Below, one piece after another: positions 23,741 to 37,850 of a DNA stretch of 64,000 bases. The position numbers and the translations under genes were made by a program. Source of the stretch: Climacteris rufus (lineage: Eukaryota > Chordata > Aves > Passeriformes > Climacteridae); NCBI GenBank assembly GCA_013398175.1, contig VZRZ01006842.1, positions 424,454 through 488,453 of the forward strand. The letters are read 5' to 3'. The notes below the pieces were generated by a model. The model made no database searches and had not been told where the DNA came from. It saw only the letters and a program-made list of their open reading frames with translations. Positions within the stretch are counted from its first letter, which is position 1, and each line of letters starts with the position of its first letter.

Positions 23741-24950
23741 AGATACATAGCATGCTCTGCCTGTTTACTGAATGTGGAGAACCATGATACTGGACAGAGA
23801 GTAGTGTGGAATTGAAGCTGTGCATTCTGAAATAAGTTACCTGTAAGTTGATAAATATTTTTAAATAATTGCTTGAACCATCGAGATGGGAGGTTTTTTC
23901 TTCTTTTTAAGTATATCAGCAGCTTTCCTAAGCATTTTTCTAAAGCCTCTATTTAAAAGCCAGTGTGCAACTTTGATGTGACCTTTGGTAGGATGATTCA
24001 CAAATTATTTTGGAATGAATAGATTGATACCCACATTTGTTCTTCTCTTTGTATCTACAATTGCAAGTCATATGGGGATAATTGGTTTTGTTTTAGAAGC
24101 AACCACAATTCAGTGGGAACGCTACATCTTTCACAAAAGGTGAATTCCTTTTAAGTATTTTCCTATTTATTTGCTTTTGGCTTTGTTTTCCTGTCTTTCT
24201 TCTTGAGGAAACATCCTCATCTTTCTGAAGATGAAACTTTGTTTCCTTAATACTTTATAATCATCAGAGAAAGCTGATTTTTAAAATGTCTCAACTGACA
24301 AAAATCCAGTGCAAGACACAGTGGACAGAGTAATATTTAAATATTTGTAAGTCTCTTCTAATTATGTAATCTTTCAGAAGTAAGAAGCCAAAAACTATTC
24401 TGTTTTTTGATATGAACCTTGTTCACCTCACACAGTGCTCTTGTGCTTAGGTGCTGTTCACAGAACCCTCCCTCTGCTGATGAGATAGCATAGAAAAAGA
24501 CTAATTCTGTTTTGTATTAGCTGAACTAGAAAAATATAAAGCTTCTTAGTATTCATTGTGCTAGACTATTCTTTTGGACACCTACATGTACATTAAGATG
24601 CTTATATGCTGAATTACAGGAAAAACTGAATTCAAGAGAGTTAAGTCCTCAGTTGAATGGTAGATTAAGTCTTTTTTTGATGGCAGTCATGTAACCGGTC
24701 CACTATTATTCCCTCATCATTTTATTTATATAGCCTAGTTTAATGGGGAAAGTTCCTTATCTTCCAATCTAAGCCATTTTCCCCTTATGTCATCTTTGCA
24801 GTATCTCTGCAGCAAATATTCTGTGTCAGCAGAAACACTGTTCTGTCAGGCACCCTTTGCTTTGTAAGTTTTGAAACCTACTCGTATAGCATAACATTTG
24901 TTTTAAATAGCCTAGTAGCTTATTGTAATTTATTATGGGGTGCATTTGGA

Positions 24951-24982
24951 AGTTGCAGTGTTCACAGTTGCAGTGTTCACAG
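24951..24982. repeat. 15-bp tandem duplication
   Basis: AGTTGCAGTGTTCAC is present twice in exact tandem (24951-24965 and 24966-24980), plus two bases of a third unit. Confidence 0.95.
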
Positions 24983-26799
24983 GGTTTAGGTCAGTTGTGT
25001 TTTCAGTATCAGCTGGAGGAAAGAAGTAAAAGTATTTTCTTTTCTCTGTGTGTGTTTCCAGGATGGATGCATCACAATAAATAGAGCAAAAAGGGCTGCA
25101 CAGAATGGTACCATTTTGGACTTTTCTGTGGATAGTAAAATATCTGAATAGCCTTAGACACAACTCCTGTGTTCTGCCATCCTCACAACAAAACATCAAA
25201 AGATCTGAGCCAAATAGATTTTAAGGAAAGGAACATTTTGTTAGTAGTTTCTATAAAACTAGCTAACCAAATTCCTGAAGAAGCCAATAAACAGGAGAAA
25301 CAGACCAGTAAACAAGATAAACCCCATGTTTATCAATGCCTAAACCAAAACACTTTCATTGTATAGCCTAACAAATCCATAGAACAGAAACTTTGATGTT
25401 GAAAGTAACTCTTCTGATAGAAAAGGTCTGGTGTAATTTTGACAGCAGCATTTAATAGGCATTATAGTTAATCATTCTTTTCTTAAAGAAATGAATGAGC
25501 AAAAACATTCAGTGTTCTGAATTTAGCCGCATGATCCTACCTCAAACTTATGTAATAAATCTCCAACCAGTCATGAAGGGAATTATCACAAAAGCATAAA
25601 TATTATAGCTTTAAGACTTGATTTAGGAAGCACTGAAAGCTGTTAAACCATGAACATCCTGTCAAGTTATTTACTCTTATAACTGACAGAGAACTTTCCA
25701 TCCTGTAGTTCCAGATTTTTACAGATTTTTATTCACTACCAGAAGTAATTTATTTTAATGAAGAACTAATTAAAAAATAAGGACTTATCAGTGGAGACTT
25801 TTAACTTAGCACAGCTCAGCTGTCAGAGAAATATGTATGTCCTCCCAGTTACCATTGATGCTGAGTACTCATCTTTTCTGTGGAAGGTGATAGGATATGA
25901 GTAATGAATGCAGAATGTATAGAAAAGGGCCTGTGGTTAGCAACACCTCCTGGCAATCATTAACTGAAACAAAAAGGGGGAGAAACAGGTTTTAATTAAA
26001 AGTTGCTTCTCCAGAGTCAACTGCTTGTAGCTGCATATTGCTGAAAGGTAAAATAATTTGTGAAATAAGCAAACTGAGAAAAAGAAATTAAGTTTATGAA
26101 AATTCAGTTTTTACAAGTAGAGGTGCCCACAGTTTTATGCAGTAGTTCTGTCTGCAAGATTCAATACAACCTATATTTTGGTGATTACATCAGGACCACT
26201 TCCTGAAGGTAGATGTCTTTTGAACTCTGCTCTGCCACTGATTATAACTATAAAGATGCTGGAGTGTGGCAAGAGAGCAGAATGAGAAAAATGCTTTATT
26301 CTGTCTATAGCAGTTGAATGCTTCTCTGAAGCATGTCATGCTGCCTCTGGTGTAGACTACTTGAATGGTTTTGATCAAATCACATAATTGCAAATCTTAA
26401 CAATCAAGAGCTGGTCTTCACGCATGGTCTCCATTCTTAGCACTTGGGACCATCTATAGTTTACAGTTCTCAAGAATTCCCAGAAAGAATGACAGAATTT
26501 CTTTGGTCATGTAATATCATGCTGGGTATAAAATTAATGGTTTTGGGTGCAATTTACCAATGTGAGTCTGAATTACTGATATATACTAAAAAGTAAAAAT
26601 CTCATCTCAAGTTCCACAGAAGAAAAGAGAATGAATCACTCGGATGCAATGGCAATATAAAGAAATGCAGATTTTCTGGATGGGTGTTAGGAAGATTAAG
26701 TTAATTTTTAGGCCAAATCTTAAGCAATTCAGTACCTTCTTATTCAGAAAGCAACATCAGAATGTCAAACATATTTTTTAAACCCCATCAGGAGAAAAG

Positions 26800-26829
26800 G
26801 TTCACGAGAGTTCACAAGAGTTCACAGAG
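26800..26829. repeat. 10-bp tandem repeat, three units
   Basis: GTTCACGAGA, GTTCACAAGA and GTTCACAGAG follow one another, with the GTTCAC core unchanged in all three. Confidence 0.9.
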
Positions 26830-27059
26830 TGTCATCATCCAGAGTGGTTCATTATGCTATATTTTAGGAAATGTGAAATAACTCCAGTAATATATAGTTT
26901 CATGATGATCTGTCCTGACAAATCAAGAAAACAAGTCATCCTTAAAGTGCTGTGCAGCTACTGCTTTCTATTTCCACAAGATAAGAAGCACAGCCATACC
27001 ACACAGATTTAATGCTTAGAATAGAATACATAAATGTATAAAAATTATCAAAAAGAAAG

Positions 27060-27628
27060 GCTGGATCAATGAGTCGAGGCCAGTTGTATGAGGTCCAACA
27101 AGGCCAAGTGCCAGGTCCTGCCCTTGGGACACAACAGCTTCAGGCAGCGCTACAGGCTGGGGCAGAGTGGCTGGAAAGTGGCCAAGGGGAGAAGGACATG
27201 GCGGTGCTAGTCAGCACTGCTGAACATGGGTCAGCAGGGTTCAGGTGGCCAAAAAGGCCAATGGCATCCTGGCCTGAATCAGAAATAGTGTGGCCAGCAG
27301 GACCAGGAAAGTGATCCTCCCTCAGTACCCAACACTGGTGAGTCTGCACCACACAAATTCAGTGTTCAGTTTTGGGCCCCTTACTTCAAAACTAAGACAT
27401 TGAGGTGCTGAGTGTGTCGAGAGTGACAACAGAGCTGCTGAAGGGTCTGGAGCAAAAGACTTGGGAGAAGTGGCTGAGGGAGCTGAGGGTGTTTAGCCTG
27501 GAGAAACAGAGGCTCAGGGAAGACCTTATTGCTCTCTCAGCTACCTGAAAGGAGGCTGTAGCCAGGTGGGAGTGGCCTCTTCTCCTGGACAACCAGTGAC
27601 AGGACAAAAGGAAATGGCCTTCAACATT
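27060..27628 (+). mobile_element. CR1 LINE, truncated at both ends
   Basis: This is a CR1 fragment starting in late ORF2 (blocks 'ccaacaaggccaagtgccagg', 'ctacaggctggggcagagtgg', 'aatggcatcctggcctgaatc'). It continues through 'ttgaggtgctgagtgtgtcgag' and 'ggagctgagggtgtttagcctggag' and stops after 'aggacaaaaggaaatggcctt'. The last ~200 bp and the octamer tail of a normal CR1 are absent. LINE copies are normally truncated at the 5' end, so the missing 3' end implies a later deletion or rearrangement. The family is the same as, or close to, the copy at 50855-52160. Confidence 0.92.
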
Positions 27629-30600
27629 AACAGCTAGGGATAACTGAGTCAAATTAATGAAAAGTCTATGGTCCATCATCTATGGTACCAATCTGTATTC
27701 TCTTCCCAATTACAATGTTACATTCTTCAATCAAAAAACGCAACTATGGCACTGCATCCAGTATGATTTATCTGGATTGAAGTTTTAAAAATAGTTGGTT
27801 AAAACTGATCATTCATATCCTATCCTTAATTACCCTAAACACCAAATGATTTTCAACAGGAAGACTGGAAGTGCATGAAATCTTTTACTTTGTTCCATAA
27901 CTTTAAACCTTCTGGAAAGGCTTATCATGTTTATACGCAAGTAAATCAAATAGTACTGGGAAATGTTCCTGGATGGTCAAACACAATCATCTGTAGTAGT
28001 AATCTGTTGGCCCAGACTCTGGCACACTTTTCATTCACAGTAATTTATACTTTTTCCAGGCAATTACTAATTATGGTGTGGGAATAGGAGTGTTGCAGGG
28101 ACCATTCCCAATAAGCAGTTTGCATGCAGGCTCTTTGGACACTTCAGTGTTGACATATTTGTGTATGCTGCTGTGCCAGTTGGCCACAACAATTGGGAAC
28201 TTTCCCAAGCACATTTAGTTTACTCCTATAAATATAGCTTTCCATTTCCCTCTAATGATGTCACAGCCTCCATGCCAACTCTGTTACCTCTTCTGTTTTA
28301 ACTTCAACACATTATGCCTGCCTCTTTCTTGCTCCATTAATAGCAACTCTAGAAATGGGCAGTAACAGCAAAACACAGTAATGTTTGGGATAGGATTGCT
28401 TGGGAGGATGATCTTTGTATAAACTGAAGCAAGAAACAACTAAACTGAAAAAGTGGTATTTGAAAGGGTATCCAGGAAAGAGGTCTGTGTGTGTTTCAAA
28501 TTGCTGATAATATAAAAGCTTATTTTTAGCCCTCATGAAAAGGGATTTTTTTAACAATGGAACTTGATCAAACACGTAATTTTTAATTTAACTCTATCAT
28601 TCAGAGTTCCAAAATGAACATTTGTTCTCTAATAACTTTTTACTGTATTACCTTTTAGATGCATTAATTGCAAAAATAAAATTTCAGAAATTAGGAAGAG
28701 TTTTTGAAGGTTCATGTAAAGCAAATTAAAAGTTCACTGGCTAATTTAATATGTGAACAATTCAAAGACATATGAAGCAATAAAATATCTTGGTTAATTT
28801 GCACATAAACCAAATTCATCTGTTCAGATATTATGAGGCGGAGTGCATATAATGGAAAATTATGGGAACATAATTGTGAATGAGTCATTAGAAATTTTTT
28901 AAAAATAGAATCTCAAGTTTTTTTTAAATTGTTGACTCATCTACAATTTATTTTCCCAACTGTTCTATCTTGCTTGTCTGTCAAACTGCATCCATGGTCA
29001 TCTTAATCTGTTCAGTTAAAGAGACTCTGCAAATGTAGAAAACTGTTCTGCCATTTAATAAAATATCTTTCTTGGTCAGTGTCTGAAAACTTTGAGGTCG
29101 AATTGTATTTGTGCTTGTCTAAATTGGCTCGTATGTCACCTGTTTATTCTGAGTTGCAATGCTGTTCAATCTTAGGAAACCACACTTAACTGCAATTTCA
29201 GTGCCATTTTCCATGCGCCATGTAGAAGGTTTGGAGTCTTGGTAAATGGACAGGAGTAGGAGTAAGATAAAATGTTTCCTGTTGATTTCCATCTGGCTGA
29301 ACAGAGAAGGAACAAGATATATTCCAGCATGGTAGGCTGCTGTCTGGAGATGTAGAGACAGATAGTGAAAATGGTCAGGGGCAAGAAGGAATTTTTAAGT
29401 GAAAAAAGGCTGTCAGGATTAGCACTGTTTAGTTAAAGATGAAAGAAATCAGGGTGTATTCATATAAAATGTGACTTCTATAGAGGAGCTATGCCAAATG
29501 TATCTATTTATTTTCTTTAGAGTAGAGAGGCCAGTAGGTGAAGAGGAAAGATGATGTATAATTTTTTCTATCGTTATCTTTCCCATAAGGTATTGCTGAG
29601 AATACGTCCTACATCAGACTCAGGAAAGGACTAAACCTTTATATGGATATTGCAGGTTAAACCTGTAGTTGGCTTGTACTGCCTTTTTTTTTTTTTTCAA
29701 AAGGAGTATTCTTCTTAATGCATTACTGTTATGAAAATTTTCCACATGACAAACACCGTGGTTTCACTATTCCATTTGACAAATGTGCATATATTTGGTA
29801 TACATTTTAAGTTCAATATATATATCTAGTGCTCTGCAGGTTTTTAAGGATTTTCTGTGCCACTTTAAGAATATACTAAATAACATTACCATCACTTGAC
29901 ACTAATCAAAATTTAAAGCTGCTACATTAAATTGTATGAAATATAATATAAGAAATTGTATGAAATCCTAAACAAAACTCTGGGCTTTGAATTGTAATAA
30001 ATGTCTGTTATATTTATTTAATGTACGTAAGAAACGTGTTCCTGCTGCAGTGGACGTGAAATAAACACAGATATAGTACTAAGAATTAGGAACTGCCTGG
30101 CCTGAGCTTGCTATGTTATTTAACCTTGTAGATGTGATTTAACTGGGTTGTGTCACACTATCATAAAACGTGAATAATTTTGCAGCTAATTTTGCTGTGC
30201 TCCATAGTGTTCTGTATCTTAGTCTGGGATGTTAATCTTCCGTTTGATTATAGCAGAAGACAATCTGCGTGTGACTGTGAATTTGTTGCTGTGGATGTTG
30301 CTTTTCACATAATTTGGTTCAGGAAAGTGGGAAAAGACATTTTCAGGGTTTGTTTAGTTTTGGTTTTGTTTCACATAGTTATAGGAATAATTATTTCTGA
30401 TAGTAATTTTCCCTCAGGTGTACTTAATCAGTAGTGGGGGCTTCTTGCCATGTTTTGATAACTCGTTTAACATTCAGTTCAGGATCCCAGGGTAGGATTC
30501 ACTGCACCTAACTTCAGATATCTAGAGCGTAGGCATTTCTGTCTTTACTGCCTCCCACCTCTGTGGTGTGATTCATCTCAAACTAAAATAGACATCTAAA

Positions 30601-33600
30601 ATAGGTCAGAAACAGTGCCCCTTGAAAGCGCCTGTCTTTATTGACTGTAAAGGGAGCCTGTGGTAACACACAAGAGACACTGACACTTGCACTGCATATG
30701 AAGCCAACCAGAAGATGCCAAGGCTTATTTCTGCCATTGCTTCCATAAAAGAAAGAAATGGAAAAGCTCCCTTTCCTTGGTGAGGAGATTTGAATGTGTC
30801 CTTGTTCAATAGCAGCCACATATTTCTCGGCTTTCCATCTGCTATCATTCCACCTGAGACTTTCTGTCCATGAATAATTTTCTTCTTTTGATCTAGACTC
30901 TTTATAGTCTTACCACTAAGCTTTCAGCATTTTCAAAATGAGCTGTGAGTGCAGAACACTAGTCAATAGTCATCTGCTGCCATGTGGAAGGGACAAGGTT
31001 TTGTTTAAAGATGATAGCAGTACTCTGTCAGTATCACAGTGTTTAATTTAGGTTTAATTTTATGCTTTTGTCAAGTAGCTACTTTTCCTGACCAAGTGTA
31101 GGTTTTTAGACCATGATCTTTGATAATAAGAGTTCTATTTTCATTTAATATTGGCACATGCATTTCTTAATTATCAATCCATATTTATCTCTGTTTTCTA
31201 CCTTCAGATACAGATTAAGCTGTAAGAATGCTAAGAACAGATATATTACACTGCTTAGAAGTTTATGGCACTGTTTAGATGCATGGCAAGATAAATCGTG
31301 AATAATGCTGCTTAGTCACTTGCGTGATGAATATTGAAGTCATCCTGACTGAATGCATAAAGGAAACGGAGAATACTTTTACTTTTCCTATGTCCTAGCA
31401 ATACTATCTTACTTACGTAATAGCCTATCCTTATTTTTAATTTTTTTCCAAAGAATGTTTAATATAGTTTAAGGGTGGTTATTGTGAAGATTAAGACTTA
31501 GTCCTTTTTCAGTAAGTTTTGAAGCAATTCAGCCCAAAGACTGGAAAAATGGTGGTTATATACTGTTGTCTTTTGACTTTTCTGTTAGAATTTTTAGGAA
31601 GATAACTAGGGTAATTGAAAATCAACATTAAATCAGCATTAATCAATAACAGCATCTTCTATGATTGCCCAAGTATAAAGTGTGAATTAAATAAAAAATC
31701 AAAAATATTTGGTTCAGTGGAATTCACATTTTCTAGCATTGGAAAAGTATCTTTCAGCTGTATTTGTATATCATGATTTTCTTCACTGAAAGATGCAACA
31801 TTTGCTTCTACTTAATACAGCTATGTAGTTGCTGGATCATTCTACATAATAGTTTGTAAGGGGAAATGAAAGTCTGCTGAGTCAAGATCTGGAACAGCCA
31901 TTTTCCCTCAGGATGGTACTGACTGTTTTATTTTATAATTCCATATCTTTCCTTTGTTGGAAAGATTATTTTAGGCAGTATCAGTACACAAAGATTGCCA
32001 CTACACTTTTAGAAGGGAAAATGACATCAAGAGGTTAAGGACAAAAACAGATAGGATACATTTTTAGAAGAGACTTTCTGCTTTCTACCATGACTGCTTA
32101 CAAGGCTCTATGTATAACAATGAAGAGATGTGCACCATAGCAAAATCTTGAGGTCTTTTAAGCTAATATCTTATTACTGATTTGTGGCATGTACTTAAAG
32201 AAAAAAAAGGCAATAAAAGGTTTTATTGTATCTAGCTATAAAGGCACTTTTGCATTGTCCATAGAAGACTATATTTTGTGAATAGAGTTGGAGCAACAGG
32301 TCTGTCATTTTCAACATTGCTCAGTCACTCCAGGTTCTTGGCCTCTTAAGTGAACAACAGGGAGACCTAAATGCTCAAAATGCCATCAGCAGGGCTGATG
32401 TGACTTAAGAGAGGCTATTCAGAGACTGAGCATCCTTGAAAATTAGATGAAAGATGTTGTTAATTAAACAATTGAATTAATAACTGCTTTTGGAAGTATG
32501 ACTGTAAATATCAACAGTCCTTCAGCAGATTCCAATTCCAAAGGTTGTGATTCCATTCAGAATTGTTGCACTAGTTACCTTTAGGAGAGAAAAGTTACCA
32601 GGGTAAATTTACTTAACAGAATTTTATTAAATCATCAGTAATACTTCAAATTTTTCACAATGTGAAAGAAGGCATGATTATGTAATTTTATAGGTTCATT
32701 CTGGTTATTAGTATTTATCAACTTTGTGTTAATTTCATTCAGATATATATTCACTGTCAGTATGGAAAAAATACGAAATTTTAATTGAGAAAGAAAACAA
32801 ACAGGCCTCCTTTTGCAAAGGTCTACTGATGTCCACAATCCTTACTCAAGTGAGTATTTCCATTTCCCATGTAAAGTTTGGGACTAATCAATTATGAATT
32901 TTATCTTTTGATTCATTTCTACAAGTTCTTGCTCAAAGGACCAGTGTAGCCACTTGCATCACTCATTATGACAAAAGATACTTTCCAGATGGAGCAGAAA
33001 TAGAAATAAATAACAAAGACAATTTCCTTGGCTTTCCTGACAGACTTTATCTTCTAGATAAAATTCTGTTAGTCATTTTCATTAGTAGTTTACTCTCTGA
33101 ATACTTTTTGTATTTATGGAACAGAATATATCTCTATGTAAGGATTGCAGAACAATTGCAGTATAAAATAAATGATCAGAATGAAAATGAATAAAATAAT
33201 ACCTTTAGGAAGAAAAAAATATTTTTTTGAAGGGAGGATTGGCAGGTTAGAGAGGATATCTATTTGTAGTGAGTTGTGCTAAGTTGTAGTGCTTGAACAT
33301 ATTATCTCAAATTTGTATCTTCTTCTGTTTTTCCTTCATAGGCTCTCATCCTATTATTATCCTCAGGATGAGGCACATAATGTAAGATGTTCACTTAAAA
33401 AGAAAAAGCCGCTCTGTTGAGGATGATACGTAGGCAATGATTATCATCTAATTTTCTTTCATAATTTCATTCATCCTTAATGTACTGTGATCCTCTGCAG
33501 TAATGTACATGATTTAGATTCTACGATTGTTGATAAGAAACCACTCGTATTTTGTCAAGTACCGTGATACCACTGTGTATAGCTCGGCAGTATAATCAAC

Positions 33601-36600
33601 TTAAAGGATGTAAATAACAAAAGTGACACCTAAATGATATGACACATGGTGAAATAAGCTGACTGTTTTCACTATTTCTTTTCTACCATCTGGGATCACA
33701 TTATTTGAAGGTTTTGGTCTTGATTCATCAAGAGTTAATGTTAGATTTGACCATTTGTTAAAAATGTTTGTAAAAGGCAGTCACTGCTATGATTGTATAT
33801 AAAAAATTGTCATAGATTCCATGGACCCTCTACACTTTTTAGTGAAATCTCTAGTCTTGTCAGAAAACAGAAATGTAGTCATTCCTGGCATCAAAAGTGA
33901 ATGGCAGCGGACACAGGTTGTGTGCTAAATATAGCTTAGTATCTGTGCTTTTGGCAGTTGAAACCCAAGAGTCCAAGTGGGGAAAAGAAAAATATGTATA
34001 TTTTCAAATCAGGTGTCATATAACTTTCAGAAATAAATCTTCCTTCATTTTTTTGTGGTTTGTTTCACTACACATTCTCACAACTCTGCCGTCCTCTTCT
34101 TCAACTCACACATTATGCTTAATGTCCAGTAGCCTTCTCTATAGACAAGAATTAAGGGTTTTTTCAGTTTCTTTTTTTCGATTCACTCAGTCAGTAACTG
34201 TCATCAACATATAACTTAAAAATAGATAAAACCAGCGTTTATGTCACATTTCTTTCAATTACCTAATAAGCCTCTGTGTACAATTTTGATTTACTGATGG
34301 TCAATTATATAGAAGAAACACAGATCCAGCACTGGAAAGTTAAATTGTTTCAAAAAAAAACTGTATGGTACTTTGGATATTCCATTGTAGCTTTATTGAA
34401 CCATGTGGAAAGAGAGTTAGATCTAGAACTATTTAATCATTAAGTCTTGAGAGTTCGAAAATTAATTCTCACACCTGTGATGACCAGAACATTGTAGAGC
34501 AATGCTACACAGGAGTCCTAGCTGTGGTCAACAATTGTTTGTCCAGAATACAAAAGAAAGAGAAATTCTGCTACAATGCAAGTAATCAAAGGGTATTCTT
34601 TAGGGCTTAATGTCATTGTGGTTGCATTAGGTAATTGTTGATTATGGACTGCATACTTGATAGGTTATATAAAGTATTCTGAATGAGCAACTATTGATAA
34701 ACTCACTTAGATATTGAATCAGCAATTTTAATTTTATTGACCTTTTATAGCATAGAGAGAGTTTGTTTTAGATAAATGAATTTTGAAGTTTGCTATTTAA
34801 AGGAAAAATGGTTGTAAATGTTTGAAGTTGGTTAGTTGATGTTGACTGTTTTTTTCAAAGTAATTGCAATACTTGGTAAAATATTTCAGTATATGCAGCA
34901 AAGCAAGGGTACTTTAAAAATGAATTGTATTCATATTTGCATTTCCTGTGAATCAGTCATTGTTTTCATGCTTGAAAGGGAAGACATCATACAGCATAAA
35001 CCTGTTGGGACATGTTTTATCCTTTAGTATTTCTGACATAGTTTTTACTTCTAACAGAATATATTTTGTTCTTCAGTGTACTTGTCATCAAAGGTTACAC
35101 TAAGCCTTATGTTCAGGGTTAAAATAGAGTTCATAAGTGCAAACTTCCCTGGTAGCAGCACTTGTTCTTGTAAGACCCTTCACGGTGCAAGTTGGTATTT
35201 GCATACTCAAGATAAAAGCAAGAAAGAACAGTGATGGAATGTTGATATTTGGCTTTTAATTTCAGACACAGGAAGAAAAACAGGCTTTACTTATCAATAA
35301 GATGAGCTGATTTACTTTTGCATGTTTTAAATTCTAAAACAATTTTCTGTTAATACCAGAAGCCTGAAAGGGAGCAAAGATTTCCTTGTACTATGTTTAA
35401 TTTTATTTAATTCTCCCATTTTGCGTTCTGGGAGGTGTATCAGCTGGGAATGGTTAGTTCCTGAAACTTGATATATGTGAGTTTTATACATTCCTTAAAG
35501 TATATTCATTTGTCAGCTTTTGATTTTGTGTTGCTTTGTTGATGGGGGAAAAAAATTGGTGTAGAACTTCATTAAATAAGCTGAAAGGAATTGTAAATTA
35601 ATTTGGATATGAAGAGCAACCGTATTTCATGTGTAACTTCATGAAGATATTCATTAAAATTTGATATGCAATTTGAATATCTTTTGTCTGAACTGTGGTA
35701 AAGGTTTAACATCTTTTCCAGCCATTAATAGTTGAAGACCAGAACTCTTTAAACATTAACAGTTTTCAGTTTAAAAAAAATCAGGATATTTTAAGCCAGA
35801 TGAGAAACATATCATATGATACTCCCTCTATTTTGGTGCCTACAACAGAAGATAATAAAGAAATGTCAATTCAAGTACAGTGTTGTCAATTCTGGAAGAT
35901 TCGTAGGATTTCTGTGAGTCTGTGAAGTAGAAGTGATAAGGTCTAGAGGTTTACTGTGAAAGCTCTCTAATGTTCTGAAAAACACACACAGCTCCTGCAG
36001 GAAGGCATGTTTCTTTAACATGGTTTTCCCTGATAGAGATAGAAATGAGAACAATATGTGATATAAAGTCCATGTTTCTGTGTAATTACTCACATAATTC
36101 AATAAGATCTGGTGATTTAAATCTTAACTCAAAACATCTGTTTTCTATTGCCCTACATATTCTGAAGAGAAACTGTGTCACAAGCACTAGCATATTAAAA
36201 AGCTGTGTTTGCCAATTTTAAAAAATGCATCTTGTCTCTGCAGTCAGAGATGCAAGTTTTTATATTAATGTCCCTGAATTTTCAAAGTACTTTACATAAT
36301 CATCTGATATATACGTATATATGCCTTCTTTTTTCATATGTAACTTACTGGGTTTTTAAAAACACATATATCTCTACATAACATATCTTGGGTTTCGTAC
36401 CCACTATAAAAAAATTATAGGCTGTGTGCCTAAACCCCCCTACCACCCTCCAAAAATAAATTCTATAAATTATCACACTGAGAATTTTGGAGAGTAGTAT
36501 CTCATTAAAATGTAAAGTCAACATAATGCATGTGATACAGATTCAGAGCTTGATAACTCATGCATTCAAAAGTAATTGGAACTAAAGCTAACTCAGAAGC

Positions 36601-36717
36601 ATTGCCATACTTTTCAACATATACATTTTTTTTCTTTTCATGCAGGAGATTTTTGTCCCTCCACTACAAGTCTTTCACCTCATGGAATAATTAAATCATT
36701 AGCTGGAAGAGTCACGG
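27629..36717. other. Unique AT-rich noncoding DNA
   Basis: About 9.1 kb with no recognisable gene, RNA gene or transposon. Notable only are short palindromes (32211-32228; ATATATACGTATATAT at 36307-36322), a T run near 29685-29697 and AT-rich patches. All open frames are at most 105 codons and lack family features. Confidence 0.6.
32211..32228. repeat. 18-bp perfect palindrome-like hairpin
   Basis: CAATAAAA and TTTTATTG flank GG. It carries an AATAAA on the + strand and, on the - strand, an AATAAAA as part of CAATAAAA. It could act as a bidirectional polyadenylation signal, but nothing around it shows transcription. Confidence 0.8.
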
Positions 36718-36816
36718 TGTTGCGGTGCCTCTGGGTGTGGCTTGCTACTGGGCCCGGCCCCACCGGGCCCGGACCGTCCGTTCCTTTCCCCCCCCGCGTG
36801 GTGCCGGTTCCTTCCC
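36718..36816 (+). mobile_element. LTR 5' end, cut by gap
   Basis: Starting at TGTTGCGGTGCCTCTGGG, this matches the start of the LTR at 57832-58497 read on its own strand (TGTTGCAGTGCCTCTTGG). A similar GC-rich GGSCCCGGCCC segment follows in both. It therefore looks like the U3 edge of an endogenous-retrovirus-like LTR in + orientation, beginning with the canonical TG. The six bases before it (TCACGG, 36712-36717) would be the left target duplication, but no partner copy is visible, so the right end lies in the gap or has been lost. The rest of the element cannot be read. Confidence 0.6.
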
Positions 36817-37505
36817 NNNNNNNNNNNNNNNNNNNNNNNNNNNNNNNNNNNNNNNNNNNNNNNNNNNNNNNNNNNNNNNNNNNNNNNNNNNNNNNNNNNN
36901 NNNNNNNNNNNNNNNNNNNNNNNNNNNNNNNNNNNNNNNNNNNNNNNNNNNNNNNNNNNNNNNNNNNNNNNNNNNNNNNNNNNNNNNNNNNNNNNNNNNN
37001 NNNNNNNNNNNNNNNNNNNNNNNNNNNNNNNNNNNNNNNNNNNNNNNNNNNNNNNNNNNNNNNNNNNNNNNNNNNNNNNNNNNNNNNNNNNNNNNNNNNN
37101 NNNNNNNNNNNNNNNNNNNNNNNNNNNNNNNNNNNNNNNNNNNNNNNNNNNNNNNNNNNNNNNNNNNNNNNNNNNNNNNNNNNNNNNNNNNNNNNNNNNN
37201 NNNNNNNNNNNNNNNNNNNNNNNNNNNNNNNNNNNNNNNNNNNNNNNNNNNNNNNNNNNNNNNNNNNNNNNNNNNNNNNNNNNNNNNNNNNNNNNNNNNN
37301 NNNNNNNNNNNNNNNNNNNNNNNNNNNNNNNNNNNNNNNNNNNNNNNNNNNNNNNNNNNNNNNNNNNNNNNNNNNNNNNNNNNNNNNNNNNNNNNNNNNN
37401 NNNNNNNNNNNNNNNNNNNNNNNNNNNNNNNNNNNNNNNNNNNNNNNNNNNNNNNNNNNNNNNNNNNNNNNNNNNNNNNNNNNNNNNNNNNNNNNNNNNN
37501 NNNNN
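36817..37505. other. Assembly gap (689 N)
   Basis: A run of 689 N between two GC-rich flanks. The left flank is an LTR start and the complete LTR of the same family in this window is 666 bp, so the gap may hide most of one LTR or part of a provirus. The N count may be only an estimate. The open frames drawn across it are artefacts of N translation. Confidence 0.97.
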
Positions 37506-37850
37506 TTTAAAATCCAGGAAACAGAGGCAGAATGCTGACTCAAGCCAATCACTGAGAGGACGGGTGGGACACGGCTTGACTGACAAGTCACCCGGCTAAT
37601 GCGACCGCTGTCTGCAGGTACGTCACTCCGGGGCCGGCTGGCCCCGGGTGTGCATGGGAACAATCCTGGCCAGAGCCGAGGGACAGGCATTCCAGCTGTC
37701 CCCACTGAGGACAGCAACCTGGGCTCTGTTTCAGCAGGGGCAGCCCCAGTGGGGCTGCCTCCGTGCAGGGTTGCACAGCCCAGATCCGGGGCTGCCCTGC
37801 AGGACCATGCTGTCTCAGCGAACTGCAACATCATGGGAGCAAATATTTGA
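37506..37850. other. GC-rich block right of the gap
   Basis: A GC-rich segment that fades into normal AT-rich DNA after about 37850. It contains a CCAAT (near 37541), a CRE-like TACGTCA (37619-37625) and a GGGGCCGGCTGGCCCC inverted repeat near 37630-37645. It does not align by eye with the U5 end of the LTR at 57832. It could be internal sequence of the truncated element, a different LTR, or a genuine CpG-rich promoter. I cannot decide between these. Confidence 0.4.

Larger units (their letters stand above)
23741..27059. other. Unique AT-rich noncoding DNA
   Basis: About 3.3 kb holding only the two small tandem repeats listed separately. No recognisable gene or transposon. Confidence 0.55.
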
